Source: Synura sp. LO234KE
Lineage: Eukaryota > Sar > Synurophyceae > Synurales > Mallomonadaceae
Assembly (NCBI GenBank): GCA_015143735.1
Contig: VKHC01000574.1
Span: forward strand, 1-10,900
Direction: 5' to 3'
Length of the DNA: 10,900 bases
The translations under genes and the position numbers were made by a program. Shown here piece after piece: positions 1 to 8,297 of the stretch (position 1 is its first letter; each line of letters starts with the position of its first letter). The notes beneath the pieces were generated by a model. That model was given only the letters and a program-made list of their open reading frames with translations, made no database searches and was not told where the DNA came from.

Positions 1-1010
1 TTTGCCTTCTAGTGGCTAAACAATGAAATGCCGATCCGATCGTCGCTGGTTCAAGTGCGCAACGCTTGAGGGGACTTCCTCATTAGTCTGTGTAAATGTA
101 AATATGTAAACGTGTTGTTTGAGATCGCTAGACTGTTGCAGCGGTCGTGAATGACAATGTACTACTTCCTCTACATCCACACCTGTAGCCATTCAACGGA
201 CTATACCCGTAACCGTTACTTTTTACCTACAGTACTTTCTTTCCGCTTAACTCAGCACATACCCGGGTTGTGTCCTCGCCTCCTGCCGCTTCGTCATACT
301 CCCGGGCCGTGACGACTGGAGATGCAGTGACTCTTCAGGACTTGCTATCAACGTAACTTATGCTAGACTTACGCTTGCTAGAATACGATTTATTGTCTTG
401 ACACCGCTCCATAACTCTACTTCTGTACTGCAGACTGTCGTCTCGGTCTGGAGCTGTTGCTCAAAGGGCGCTGGAAATCATCAGCGCCTACCACGCATTA
501 AATGAATTCATTATTGTGTCTGGACTGTGGGACGCCTGGCAACTAAAACCGCTACTGGATGTAAGTATCTTAACATAACTTTTTTCACGTGGAAGGAATC
601 AACTGTGGACAGGATGCGTGATAGTCTAGGTTGATTACATAATTGCGATTTTGTAGATTGATCAATCACGTATTATGCGATTCCAATCGGGGCGGGATTT
701 GTCGCTCTCGTACTATACATTTTACTCCTGCATCATATACTTTCAATATTGATAGTTACAAATAATTTGCCCTGCTCTTATTTAAAGGGAACCAAGCTCC
801 AAAATCTGCTTTCAATTAAACGAGGTCCGGAAATCGGGAAGGTAAATATTTACATTCATATCTTCCACGCGCATCGCCATTATTCTTTGATTTTCTTTTT
901 CCGATGGATCGATGTTGCAGTGGATTGACCGACAGTTACAGTGGCAGCTAAACAATCCTAGCGGGACTGTGGATGATTGTGTAAAATATCTTATGCAGCT
1001 GAAAATATAA
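1..1010 (+). CDS. CCA1: tRNA CCA-nucleotidyltransferase (CCA-adding enzyme), 3' part, spliced
   Basis: This enzyme adds the CCA end to tRNAs in the nucleus, cytosol and organelles. Only the C-terminal (tail) region lies in the window; the catalytic head is upstream. Well-supported exons are 434-560, 788-841 and 921-1010, with TAA at 1008-1010. Introns 561-787 and 842-920 are GT-AG and both fall between codons, so the frame runs through. Seen: RALEIISAYHALNEF, LWDAWQLKPLL, then LLSIKRGPEIGK, then WQLNNPSGT near the end. The family is known for a late W..KPL, a GP-(E/x)-(I/L)-G segment and a final WQL..P.GT helix, all here in order and at the usual spacing. A further exon ending at 352 joins by phase (ACA codon split 2+1 across intron 353-433); its start is 233 or 256. 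A weak upstream exon, about 13-54, follows a good acceptor (IRSSLVQ resembles the family's 'RxSLK' segment), but its downstream phase is unresolved. The last three exons are secure; the rest is tentative. Confidence 0.82.
434..560 (+). CDS. CCA1: Exon of the CCA-adding enzyme (third from last)
   Basis: The exon is bounded by a TACTGCAG acceptor ending at 433 and a GTAAGT donor at 561. It begins with the third base of a split codon and ends on a whole codon. It encodes the helical tail segment that contains W-QLKPLL. The 81-base intron before it (353-433) starts GTAACT. The exon reads open in only one frame across its whole length. Confidence 0.8.
788..841 (+). CDS. CCA1: Exon of the CCA-adding enzyme (second from last, 18 codons)
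   Basis: This 54-base exon lies between an AAAG acceptor (787) and a GTAAAT donor (842), both in phase 0. It encodes GTKLQNLLSIKRGPEIGK, which carries the GPEIG signature of CCA-adding enzymes. Its small size hides it from any search that uses unspliced frames. Confidence 0.85.
921..1010 (+). CDS. CCA1: Terminal exon of the CCA-adding enzyme (29 codons plus stop)
   Basis: The exon follows a GATGTTGCAG acceptor ending at 920 and a 79-base intron. It starts in phase 0 with Trp and ends at TAA 1008-1010. It contains WQLNNPSGT followed by an acidic-Cys helix (VDDCVKYL), the usual C-terminus of eukaryotic CCA-adding enzymes. The protein ends a few residues later, as expected for the family. Confidence 0.85.
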   Translation, partial: WIDRQLQWQLNNPSGTVDDCVKYLMQLKI

Positions 1011-1923
1011 TATTGTTGCTTATTGTTTTATCGCCTCTCAACTTAGCTCGTCAAAAAGGTGTATTCGAGTCTCATTAACTCTGTATTTTAAAGTGAGTAT
1101 AGTTTTCCTTGATAAAAGAAAGATTTTGAACTTTACTCGGCAGAAATGGCAGGGCTGAGGGTACCTTAGTAGGAAATAGAGAAGAGAGTGGTATCAGCAA
1201 TTCATTTCCTTGGTGAGGTTGAAATCTTTGCCCTTAGAGGATCGATGTTATAGTAACATTCATCATGGAAGAGGAGACGGTGAGGCGGGACGGACTAAAT
1301 TTTAGATGTTCGTCGTCCCCTGCTGTGGTAAGCAACAAGAAAGAATTCTCGCTAGTGCCTAATTCCACATCGGTGGGATAAATAAAGGACCATAGCCATA
1401 TTGATCGAAATAGCCGTACACCAGACCATATCGTGTTGGTATAGTCACCAGTAGCTAAGCTCAAACTGTAGGCTCTATACGGTGGGCTACTATAAGAACC
1501 GGTAGTTACTGTAATCGGTGTGCTACAGTCTTGGCGGATTTTATTCCACCAACGATCTGTAGTATTCATCTTTTACAAAGATGGGGGGGGCAATGTTAAA
1601 GAAAGACAGGAAATTGTCAATAGGCCACGCCAACTACTCCCACTAGGAGGAGGCAGTAGCACATGATCAGCGAGCGGAATTTTTGTCTAGTATGAGAGTT
1701 TCTGTTGTTACTGTGCGTAGCCGACAAGCAGCATGAACCAAATTTACGCTACTGTAACTTGGTCTTCTTTTTGGCCCAAAACATATAAAATTTGCACCTA
1801 GCTAATTTCTGCCTTACTCGACATGGGCTTTAATTTTCTTGATGGTGCAGACGAATACCACAAGAAGTTTTGTGATAATCTCTTGATACTGTTATTAGTA
1901 CTGGTGAGGACATCCGGTGCCTC
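1011..1923. other. 3' flank of the CCA-adding enzyme gene, no supported gene
   Basis: No conserved gene is visible. The T-rich stretch just after the stop is presumably 3' UTR and polyadenylation sequence, but I see no clean AATAAA. The only long open frame is on the minus strand at 1234-1569 and is listed separately. A run of eight G lies at 1581-1588. A 35-codon plus-strand frame at 1823-1930 has a hydrophobic C-terminal half but no recognisable relative. Confidence 0.5.
1234..1569 (-). CDS. Hypothetical 111-residue protein, unrecognised
   Basis: The frame starts at an ATG at 1569 and is preceded in frame by TAA two codons earlier, so that start is the only possible one unless there is splicing. 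It ends at TAA 1234-1236. The product is rich in Ser and Thr, with Trp-containing patches (RWWNKIRQD near the N-terminus, SIWLWSFIYP in the middle). It shows no signal peptide, no clear membrane helix and no motif I can name. Its 111 codons without a stop in mildly AT-rich DNA is suggestive but could be chance. It faces the CCA-adding enzyme gene tail to tail across about 220 bases. It could instead be part of a decayed mobile element. Confidence 0.2.
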   Translation of the reverse strand: MNTTDRWWNKIRQDCSTPITVTTGSYSSPPYRAYSLSLATGDYTNTIWSGVRLFRSIWLWSFIYPTDVELGTSENSFLLLTTAGDDEHLKFSPSRLTVSSSMMNVTITSIL

Positions 1924-2041
1924 TTACTAGGCTCCTCCACCTGCGGCATTTATCACAAATTTCATAGCGAATTAAAGTTCAGTTACTAGGCTCCTCCACC
2001 TGCGGCATTTATCACAAATTTCATAGCGAATTAAAGTTCAG
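1924..2041. repeat. Exact tandem duplication, two 59-bp units
   Basis: Unit one is 1924-1982 and unit two is 1983-2041. They are identical base for base; both begin TTACTAGGCTCCTCCACC and end AAAGTTCAG. Three more bases (2042-2044, TTA) match the start of a third unit before the match stops. Perfect identity points to a recent duplication, an alternating minisatellite allele, or an assembly artefact. Confidence 0.95.
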
Positions 2042-2044
2042 TTA

Positions 2045-2249
2045 ACTTTCCAATAAACTGCCTATGAATATTTAGAATACTTTATACGACTGTTTTTTAT
2101 TGCATCTTCTGAAAATATTCTTGCAGTTAGTGACGTTTCGTCTGATCCGCTGTTACAAAAATATTAATATCATCTGCTTTTCATTCAGGATTCAGAATAT
2201 CAATTACAAAGGACTTGCACTTGACCAACTTAGCTATCCAGAAAAATGT
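2045..2249. other. Spacer between the tandem duplication and SINE copy 1
   Basis: A plus-strand frame is open from about 2100 into the inserted element and stops there. Its predicted product up to the insertion has no recognisable family. A pyrimidine tract ending TTCATTCAG at 2180-2188 would make a plausible splice acceptor. No other structure is seen. Confidence 0.4.
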
Positions 2250-2418
2250 AGTTGCACTGAAGAGAGCTCCCCACTCGGTCACGGGACTTGCCAGTTGGTT
2301 CATGGGGAGTGGTTTTTTCGGTGGGGGGTGCGACTTTTGTTTCACTGTTGGGTATCCTATTGCCTGTTCACCTCACCGTAATTAACTATAAGATTTTCGG
2401 GAAGTTGCACTGAAGAGA
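2250..2418 (+). mobile_element. SINE-like insertion, copy 1, with 16-bp target-site duplication
   Basis: The 16-base sequence AGTTGCACTGAAGAGA occurs at 2250-2265 and again, perfectly, at 2403-2418, bracketing a 137-bp insert (2266-2402). Long perfect flanking duplications around a very short insert are typical of target-primed retroposition (SINEs or retroposed small RNAs). The insert's first third (GGGACTTGCCAGTTGGTTCA, from 2283) matches the heads of the other copies. Its last bases (GTAATTAACTAT then GATTTTCGG) match copy 4. It has no poly(A) tail. The perfect flanks suggest a recent insertion. Confidence 0.75.
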
Positions 2419-4677
2419 AGGATGACATGTGGACCAAGAGAAAACGATATGGTTGCCTGACAAACTTCAACCGTTTCGAAACTCTATTTCACAGGCTCTA
2501 AGAACTCAAAATATATTAGTTTCGGCCACTCTAGACCGTCGCTCTACTATTTATCAGTTTCCTAATCACTTCGGTAAATCTAGACCGTGCCTAGAAAGCA
2601 AGAATACTCTAGCTTAAGAATTACCTAAGCGTTTAATTACTCGGCCACTAAGTAGTTTTGGGCTAGTATTCGCCTAACTCCTCCAGACCAACATTCAGGC
2701 AACACCGCTTCCGGCTTTAAGCGTCAATTACTGTAAAACGGATAACAGAAACCAGCAAACCAGGAATCTCCAACTTATCACAGAAAAAGTCCATCGAGGA
2801 GAAAGAAATACTAGAAGGACTTCCCTTAAGAGGCTAAGGTAATTCAGGTCATTCGCCAACTCAATCCAGTTAGCCAGGGATAAATATTTAGTTTTCCTAT
2901 ATGGTCAGCCTTCGCTGATGAACCCTATTTTGGCCCAACACAATTCCACTACAATTTAGGTTTGACGCACTAGAAAATTTAAACTTGATCTAAAATCTTC
3001 GCCAAGCTGCTAGAGCGTCAACTTTTCAGTACTCGACTTGCCAACTTCAAATCTTCTGGTATTCAGTTTGGTCACAGCGCTCAAGCGGCAAGTCCCCTTT
3101 CTGCTTCTGGAATTCAGGAATCATGGCGTCTCTGGCGATATACGAGGATACTGCTAAATATTCCTCCGCGTCTGAATTTGCGCTCGAAGTCGGTATTTCT
3201 AAAGCCCATCAGAATTTTGACTTCACCGAAGGCTCTTAGGCTCATTTTGTACGGCAAACCTCTATGAAATTCAAGACGTACCTATTTCTTCGCTGGAAGT
3301 AACCTGTGGTTTGAGAGCAATACTTGAATTTATGAACGAATTTCAATCCGCCTCTCGAATTCAGGAAATCGCTTCATTTGGCCCCTCTATGTTGTATTTT
3401 CGGTGAGAATGGTTATATATAATTTATTTTTTGTACTTCACTTGATATCACCTGACTCCACCATTTCATCCGCGTGCCCCGCAGATGTAAAATTTAGGAT
3501 CTCTCCGGTAATCTCGTTTCTTAAATGAATCAGAAATGAATATTCCGCGCAAATCCTGGAGGAAAGGATGATCAAGATACCGTTTTAAAAATAACAGGCC
3601 ATGAGAAGTCCTCTTTGTTCAGTGTAGTCTCATTGTTAGACTTTGCCCTATTCCATGGGACACGGCCGTCAGCCCTGTTTGGTGAAAATTCGTCGGACTA
3701 ATGGCAAAGCTTTCACCGCGGCCCGCCATCATATACGAGGACAACCACGTCATGCCTCCTTGTTTCCAGTTAAGCCTACTGGTAGAAATCGCGCTGGCGC
3801 TAGTACACCGGTACAGGAACCAGGTTCCAAAACTCTTGCGACCCAATATTGAAGGAGGTGGATATAGACTTCGCATAACTCTCTCTTGGAGTCTCAGCAA
3901 ATGTGTATTTGCTCATGTCAGTAAGCACTGCGGAGACTAACGGGAGGTCCACCTCAAAGCGCGAAGACGAGGGCTTCTTCATAGAAACACTTAGCGGTCA
4001 TTGCGTTGTCCCCACCGCGGCGCCTCAGGGATCTAAGATCTTACCCTGTACCACCTCGTGAGTGTTCCATATTATCCATGAACACACACGTCATAATTTA
4101 CGAAACTCTTAATGCTATCATTCTCGAGTATATTGCTGGTGCCCGCTTAGTTCCTTCATTCGCCGGGTTTGTGATGTTCTGCCACCTCATAGAGCCTCGC
4201 TCACTTCTGGGAAAGGCGGAACGCCGTCACCTTCTTGCTGGTGTTAGAGACATTGATGCGCACCAATCATCCCCGGGGGAGGACTTCGCTGCCCTCTCGG
4301 GCGGTGGCTTCTTGCCCCTACCGCACTCAGTACGAGGTTGGTCAGTTGGCATCCCGAAAGTCTTATACTTATTTATTGCTCAGAATATGTAGATGAATGA
4401 GACAAGAGAAAACGAGCACTCATTGCCCCTATGTATTCTGTGGCGGATCCCGTTTCCGAGTTGGAGCAGGGGGAGACGGGCATAAACCAAGCGCAATAAT
4501 CAAGACTACTGAATAGAGGAAGCTCTACTCAATCAGCTTCCGTACACTTAAAGAACCTAAGGATCTTTGTGGGGCTATCGTGCTGAGTCTGTTTAAAAAG
4601 GCTCACGGGAACGACCCATGAGATCTTAAAAGAATTTTAATTCACTTTTGAAAATCGTAAGTTCACGATTTTTACAG
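2419..4677. other. Gene-poor spacer with decayed sequence
   Basis: I see no gene I can name here. Short motifs recur at irregular spacing. TAAGCGT followed by AATTACT occurs at about 2628 and 2721, TCTAGACCGT twice between 2530 and 2590, and AATTCAGG at about 2834, 3112 and 3358. These suggest old, diverged repeats. A 38-codon ATG frame begins at 3123 and reads on past one stop. Overlapping frames on both strands at 3619-3982 have no family signature. A hairpin lies at 4651-4672 (AAAATCGT, six-base loop, ACGATTTT), just outside the MITE. Confidence 0.45.
4078..4392 (+). CDS. Hypothetical open frame in a GC-richer patch, unrecognised
   Basis: From the ATG at 4078 the frame runs 104 codons to TAG at 4390-4392. 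The same frame is open back to about 4006. The local sequence is clearly richer in G and C than the AT-rich DNA that follows, which can by itself lengthen chance frames. The predicted product has a hydrophobic N-terminal third (ILEYIAGARLVPSFAGFVMF), a Gly/Ser/Pro middle and a hydrophobic end. I recognise no domain. The antisense strand is also fairly open, so the coding strand is not certain. It may be chance or a piece of an old element. Confidence 0.15.
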   Translation: MNTHVIIYETLNAIILEYIAGARLVPSFAGFVMFCHLIEPRSLLGKAERRHLLAGVRDIDAHQSSPGEDFAALSGGGFLPLPHSVRGWSVGIPKVLYLFIAQNM

Positions 4678-5425
4678 TAAGTCATTCGCCAAATTTTCGA
4701 AGTGAAAAGTTTTTCAAAATCCACGTTTTTGACAGTTTGAAAAGATATTCTGTATTTTGCGTTCCTCCATCATGTCGCGCTATTTCTTTTTACATATATG
4801 ACTCTATTACATCGCGCACACCAAGTACTTGCTCATAACACATTGATTTTAGAAAGTTATGCACCCAAACGTGCGCCCCCCCTCCACTAATTGAGCTAAC
4901 TGCACAATAAAATCACGTACATGACGAGATAATATAAAATGATACAATCCCAGGATAGAGGAGCCTACCACAAGTAAAATGAGCCATAGTAGGCATTCTA
5001 TACACTTGTAGTGAAAAGTGCTGACACAAATACTGAAATGAACTCTTTTGTGAGGGGCGTAACGGATTTTGCTTAATATAATCACTTTTATGAAGAGATA
5101 TTGTGAAATATAACTAGCTAATTTTATGCAAAATTACCTGAGAAACATGAAAAATTAGGTTTAAAGCTTTGAATCGACGTATAACTAGAGGAATTGCACT
5201 GAAACCGTTTCAATCACAGAGTAAAAGTGTGAAAACCTACAGTAAGAATATTCACCATGCCCAAAGTGATTCAGGACTGTTCAAGCCATCTTAATATAGT
5301 TCATAATATATATTAGTTATGATTTCAAGCATTTTTTGTAAATCGTCACCGATCAAAAGATTTTTTACTTTGGAAAATGCTCCAAAAAAGGATATAATCT
5401 TCCAAACAATTTGGCGAATGACTTA
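4678..5425. mobile_element. Putative Tc1/mariner-type MITE (TA-flanked terminal inverted repeats)
   Basis: TAAGTCATTCGCCAAATT at 4678-4695 is matched perfectly, in inverted orientation, by AATTTGGCGAATGACTTA at 5408-5425. The arms diverge immediately inside and outside this 18-bp match. Both ends finish in TA, consistent with a TA target-site duplication as made by Tc1/mariner elements. The 748-bp body is AT-rich. It carries no transposase-like frame; the only long frame, on the minus strand at 4849-5085, is hydrophobic and has no DDE or DDD motif. It therefore looks like a non-autonomous deletion derivative or MITE. The superfamily call is inference from the TA ends alone. Confidence 0.65.
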
Positions 5426-5749
5426 ATCAAATTAGGTCAAATAGCGGTTCTAAAAAAATTATTTTTCAGTACTTGTGCTATCATAAAGCATTATTAAAGG
5501 TATTTTGTTGCTTGCAGAAAGTTTGTACATCTGGATTAGGTTTCTTAGGTATTTTTGCAATTTCACTGTTAGAAAACAATGAATTTCAAAACCTATCGGG
5601 AACATAATAACAGGACAAGTTCAATTTCCAACGGTAAGAATATCAATTATCGAATTAGGTCAGGGCCGTACCAGAATCAGAGATCTGGACAGAGTTTGGG
5701 AGCTTTGGGGGCATTCAGCGAAAAATGGTACAAAACATTTCTAGTATAG
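5426..5749. other. AT-rich spacer between the MITE and the ABC-transporter remnant
   Basis: The sequence is AT-rich. A short motif, AATTAGGTCA, occurs at 5430-5439 and again at about 5653. No open frame with a recognisable product and no RNA gene are seen. The end of this stretch may be the decayed 5' part of the pseudogene that follows. Confidence 0.4.
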
Positions 5750-6235
5750 ATATTTATTGGCGCGAACAGAGGCAAATACAAAGGAGAATTTGACTCTGAA
5801 ATTGTTTATCAATCCGGGTTCAGCAGCAAAATCCTGGAGGACCTGATCTCTTGGATGGAAGACCTAAAAATAATTGTAGATGCGATGGGGGACCATGCTG
5901 CCGGAAGTCAGATGGATAAACCACAATTTGAGGAATGGGTCTAAAGAGTGCTAACGCCGTTATTGATGCAGAATATTGATGAAAAAAACTCCATCACAGC
6001 GGAAAACTTGCCAAATCAGTGGGAACATCGGAGCGATCAGAGGATTTCCAGCTGACCTATTCTAAAGCAACACAATCACCACGGGATGCGTTGTTCAGTT
6101 CATATTGGAAGGCAAAACCAACCCGCTGGACTCTTCTGCGTGGTATTAATCACCTTCGGCAGAGACTGCCTGCCTGTTGCTCGATGATTTTCGCTTGCTC
6201 TCCGGCCAAGAAAAAACTTTGCCGACACTAAAGAC
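5750..6235 (+). pseudogene. Broken N-terminal fragment resembling an ABCC (MRP-type) ABC transporter
   Basis: ABCC transporters export conjugates and drugs through two six-helix domains driven by ATP. The frame opening at 5750 reads well for 64 codons (LISWMEDLKIIVDAMG, then MDKPQFEEWV), meets TAA at 5942-5944, and continues in frame with RVLTPLL and ITAENLPNQWE. It closes at TGA 6053-6055. A second frame then carries on from about 6043 with ALFSSYWKAKPTRWTLLRG, and after about 6140 the first frame again looks better (TFGRDCLPVA). The order W..TPL, a polar 'L..EDLP' turn, then a 'PSLLRAL...FG' helix is the classical entry to the first ABCC membrane domain. No ATP-binding domain follows. At least one nonsense codon and one or two frameshifts argue for a decayed copy. 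The family call rests on remembered pattern only. Confidence 0.5.
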
Positions 6236-6807
6236 ATAACCGGATGTCTACCTGATTTTCTTCCTTTTTGCTTGTTTTTGTTCCCCTTGTTCTTTTTCTG
6301 TGCTTCAGGTACTCCAGCCGTCTCAAAGCTCCAGACGGAACTTCCGGACTCCCAGCCTCTCAAGAAATTTCAAGGTATTTGGACTAAATCATATAGGCGC
6401 CCTCTGTCACTTGGTGGTGGACGTGGTGTTTAACTAACTTGTTACGTGTGGGGTTGGTGACGGTGGAGAGAAGTAGCAAGTTGAAATCTGTGTTACTACG
6501 GACGGGGGCATTCTCAATCGGGTTTGGTTGTACTATTTCAATTTTCCTCGGTAACTTAGGTACCGAGTTTTTTTTTCTAGCGGTGGCTGTTTTTTTCTCG
6601 ATATTTTTGCAGAGTTTTTTTTTACCCTGCTGGGTGTAGCATCATGATACAAGGAGGCAGTCATACTAATTGACTTTCATATGAAGCGTTTCGATGCTGA
6701 TGATTACAAGATCAAATGTTGAGGGTAGTCATAGTTCCACCTGCCGCCGACTGGACTGATAGATAAAGTGGGGCTACCTCGGTGATTTTCTCCTTTTATC
6801 GGTTATC
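6236..6807. other. Spacer with pyrimidine tract, exon-like block and T-runs
   Basis: A long pyrimidine tract (about 6253-6305) ends in GTGCTTCAG at 6300-6308. It is followed by a 66-base block (6309-6374) that closes on CAAG before GTATTT. This looks like an acceptor, a small exon and a donor, possibly once part of the transporter gene to the left, but the encoded sequence is not recognisable. Runs of eight or nine T occur near 6570 and 6616. An open frame at 6439-6639 is made hydrophobic by those T-runs and is not believed. Confidence 0.35.
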
Positions 6808-6906
6808 CGCTTGCCCTTACCCCTAGAGGGATATGCCAATCTGGCTCATAAGGGTTCTGGGTGAAATTATGTTTGGCATGTTTTACCCAGCTAAGTAGCT
6901 ATTAAG
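6808..6906 (+). mobile_element. SINE-like repeat, copy 2
   Basis: Over its first 50 bases this copy matches the reverse complement of copy 3 at nearly every position. Both share GCCAATCTGGCTCATA and, further on, CATGTTTT and AGCTAAG. TGGCTCATAAGGGT resembles a polymerase III A-box, but no convincing B-box is visible. No flanking duplication is found, so this copy is probably older than copies 1 and 3. It ends near TTAAG at 6906, where copy 3 passes into its A-rich tail. Confidence 0.7.
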
Positions 6907-8161
6907 CTTTCTCTGTATATGAGATCTTTGAAGATTTCATGATGGGCCCAACCGAATTGCCTTATTCAAACTAGTGCTGTTGCTTCATTCAAAGTGCATT
7001 TGGTGTCAAGTAAGCGTGGCTACAATAGACTCGTTGCGGGTTGTCCTCCAGACCAGGAGTTTGAGGAGGGCTTGCTGGGCAAAAAAACAGTGCAGCATGG
7101 AGTCTTGAAACGTGACTTATTTGACTTCTAATGTGATTCTAGCGGTTTTTTTTACATAAGAGCGACGAGGAACGGAGGCAGGATAGGGGGATTACTAATA
7201 ACAGGGTGTGAAAACGCCGGGATGAATAGCCACAGTGGACTTAGACTCGTAAACACTATTCGTGAATGACCCCTAGTTTTGTTAAATTTCCAGTTTCGAC
7301 TACTCGGACCTAGGGATTGTTTGGTTATTTCACGAAAATTGAGTTTTTCTATGTCGTTTGGAATTAGCCGTTGGAATCGCTGGTATACACCGTTTTCTCC
7401 TTCACAAAACCCAGTATAGGCCGAAGCGGCGGGGTTTTCGTTCACTTTCGCTTATAATTTTTCTAACGCGGGAAAGTCCCGAGGGACTATGCCTTTGACG
7501 AATTCTGAGGAGGCAAACGGATCAGAATCAATACATAAAAATCTTAGATGCAGATCGGGACAAAAACCTTTAAAACTCTTCGCCAGTTCGCATGCAGGGG
7601 CTTTTCAGAACTAGTTAGCATGAATTGGCAGGCACCACAGGAGAACTCAGTGCCTTTTACCATGTCCTAAACTGGAACTTAAACCTAACATGTTCTTGAT
7701 GACCCTTCTAGCTGCAGCCTCGTCTCCGATAGCGATATTGCGTGAAACATTTTCCCACTCACGCTATCCCGTCGGTGGGGGCCTACAACTGACTCTTCGC
7801 CCACTCAATCTACACTTGATCATGTCAAAGTCAACAAAGATATTTTGACATCCCTTTCGACAAACGGAATGGTGCTGCAGATCGGCTCGTGGCTTGGGGC
7901 TGTGAAACGTACTGGTAGAGCGTACCACCTCGTTTTACTCGCCTACTTCACATGCCCTCATGTCTCCTCCTAGGAGCGCGGAGGACGTCTCCCCTTCTTT
8001 CCCCTGCTAAGCTCCTCTGCGCAAGGGATTGCGCCCCCCCCTTGCATACTAGACCCTAGGCTGCCTCCTCTCGACCCCGTGTAAGCACCACGAGTACCTA
8101 GTAGCTAGTCAGCGCGCGCGCGACTGGAGTGACGTATGGGACGGAGTGCACCACTCACTCG
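6907..8161. other. Gene-poor spacer
   Basis: No supported gene. A minus-strand frame at 7152-7445 (97 codons) and a plus-strand ATG frame at 7690-7848 (52 residues, hydrophobic N-terminus MFLMTLLAAA) have no recognisable relatives. A tight palindrome, AGTCCC-GA-GGGACT, lies at 7476-7489. From about 7930 to 8130 the DNA turns GC- and pyrimidine-rich, with a C-run near 8033-8041 and an alternating GC stretch near 8112-8122. Confidence 0.4.
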
Positions 8162-8297
8162 ATTCCCTCGTCAACTCGGTAACGGGACTTGCCCCTTTGC
8201 GCATTGAGGTTGGTGGTTACGAGGGTTCTCCTTGTACTGACTGATCATTTCTTTTCGTACTTTGCTTGTGGACTGAGTAATTAACTATGATTTTCGG
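8162..8297 (+). mobile_element. SINE-like repeat, copy 4 (diverged)
   Basis: This copy shares ACTCGGT-A-ACGGGACTTGCC near its 5' end and GTAATTAACTAT...GATTTTCGG at its 3' end (8277-8297) with copy 1, over almost the same total length. The middle is poorly matched. No flanking duplication is seen. The shared ends at matching spacing make common origin likely despite the diverged centre. Confidence 0.5.

Noticed and set aside
3063-3110. GGCAAGTCCCC, possibly an inverted fifth SINE copy
   Set aside because: Only about ten bases match and no tail or flanking duplication is found.
3701-3943. IIYEDN in an open frame, resembling the start of a Copia RNase H segment
   Set aside because: The expected following residues of that domain are absent in all frames; five residues alone are not evidence.
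4849-5085. Hydrophobic 78-residue minus-strand frame inside the MITE
   Set aside because: It uses a non-ATG start in AT-rich DNA and has no transposase motif; it is probably chance.
6439-6639. 66-codon hydrophobic frame on the plus strand
   Set aside because: It starts at TTG, and its Phe-rich content comes from T-runs.
7649-7665. GCCTTTTAC, the loop-1 sequence of U5 snRNA
   Set aside because: The flanks do not form the required stem around the loop, and no Sm site or other U5 parts are present.
7905-7930. ACTGGTAGAGCGT, resembling a tRNA D-arm
   Set aside because: No acceptor stem, anticodon arm or T-arm can be folded around it.
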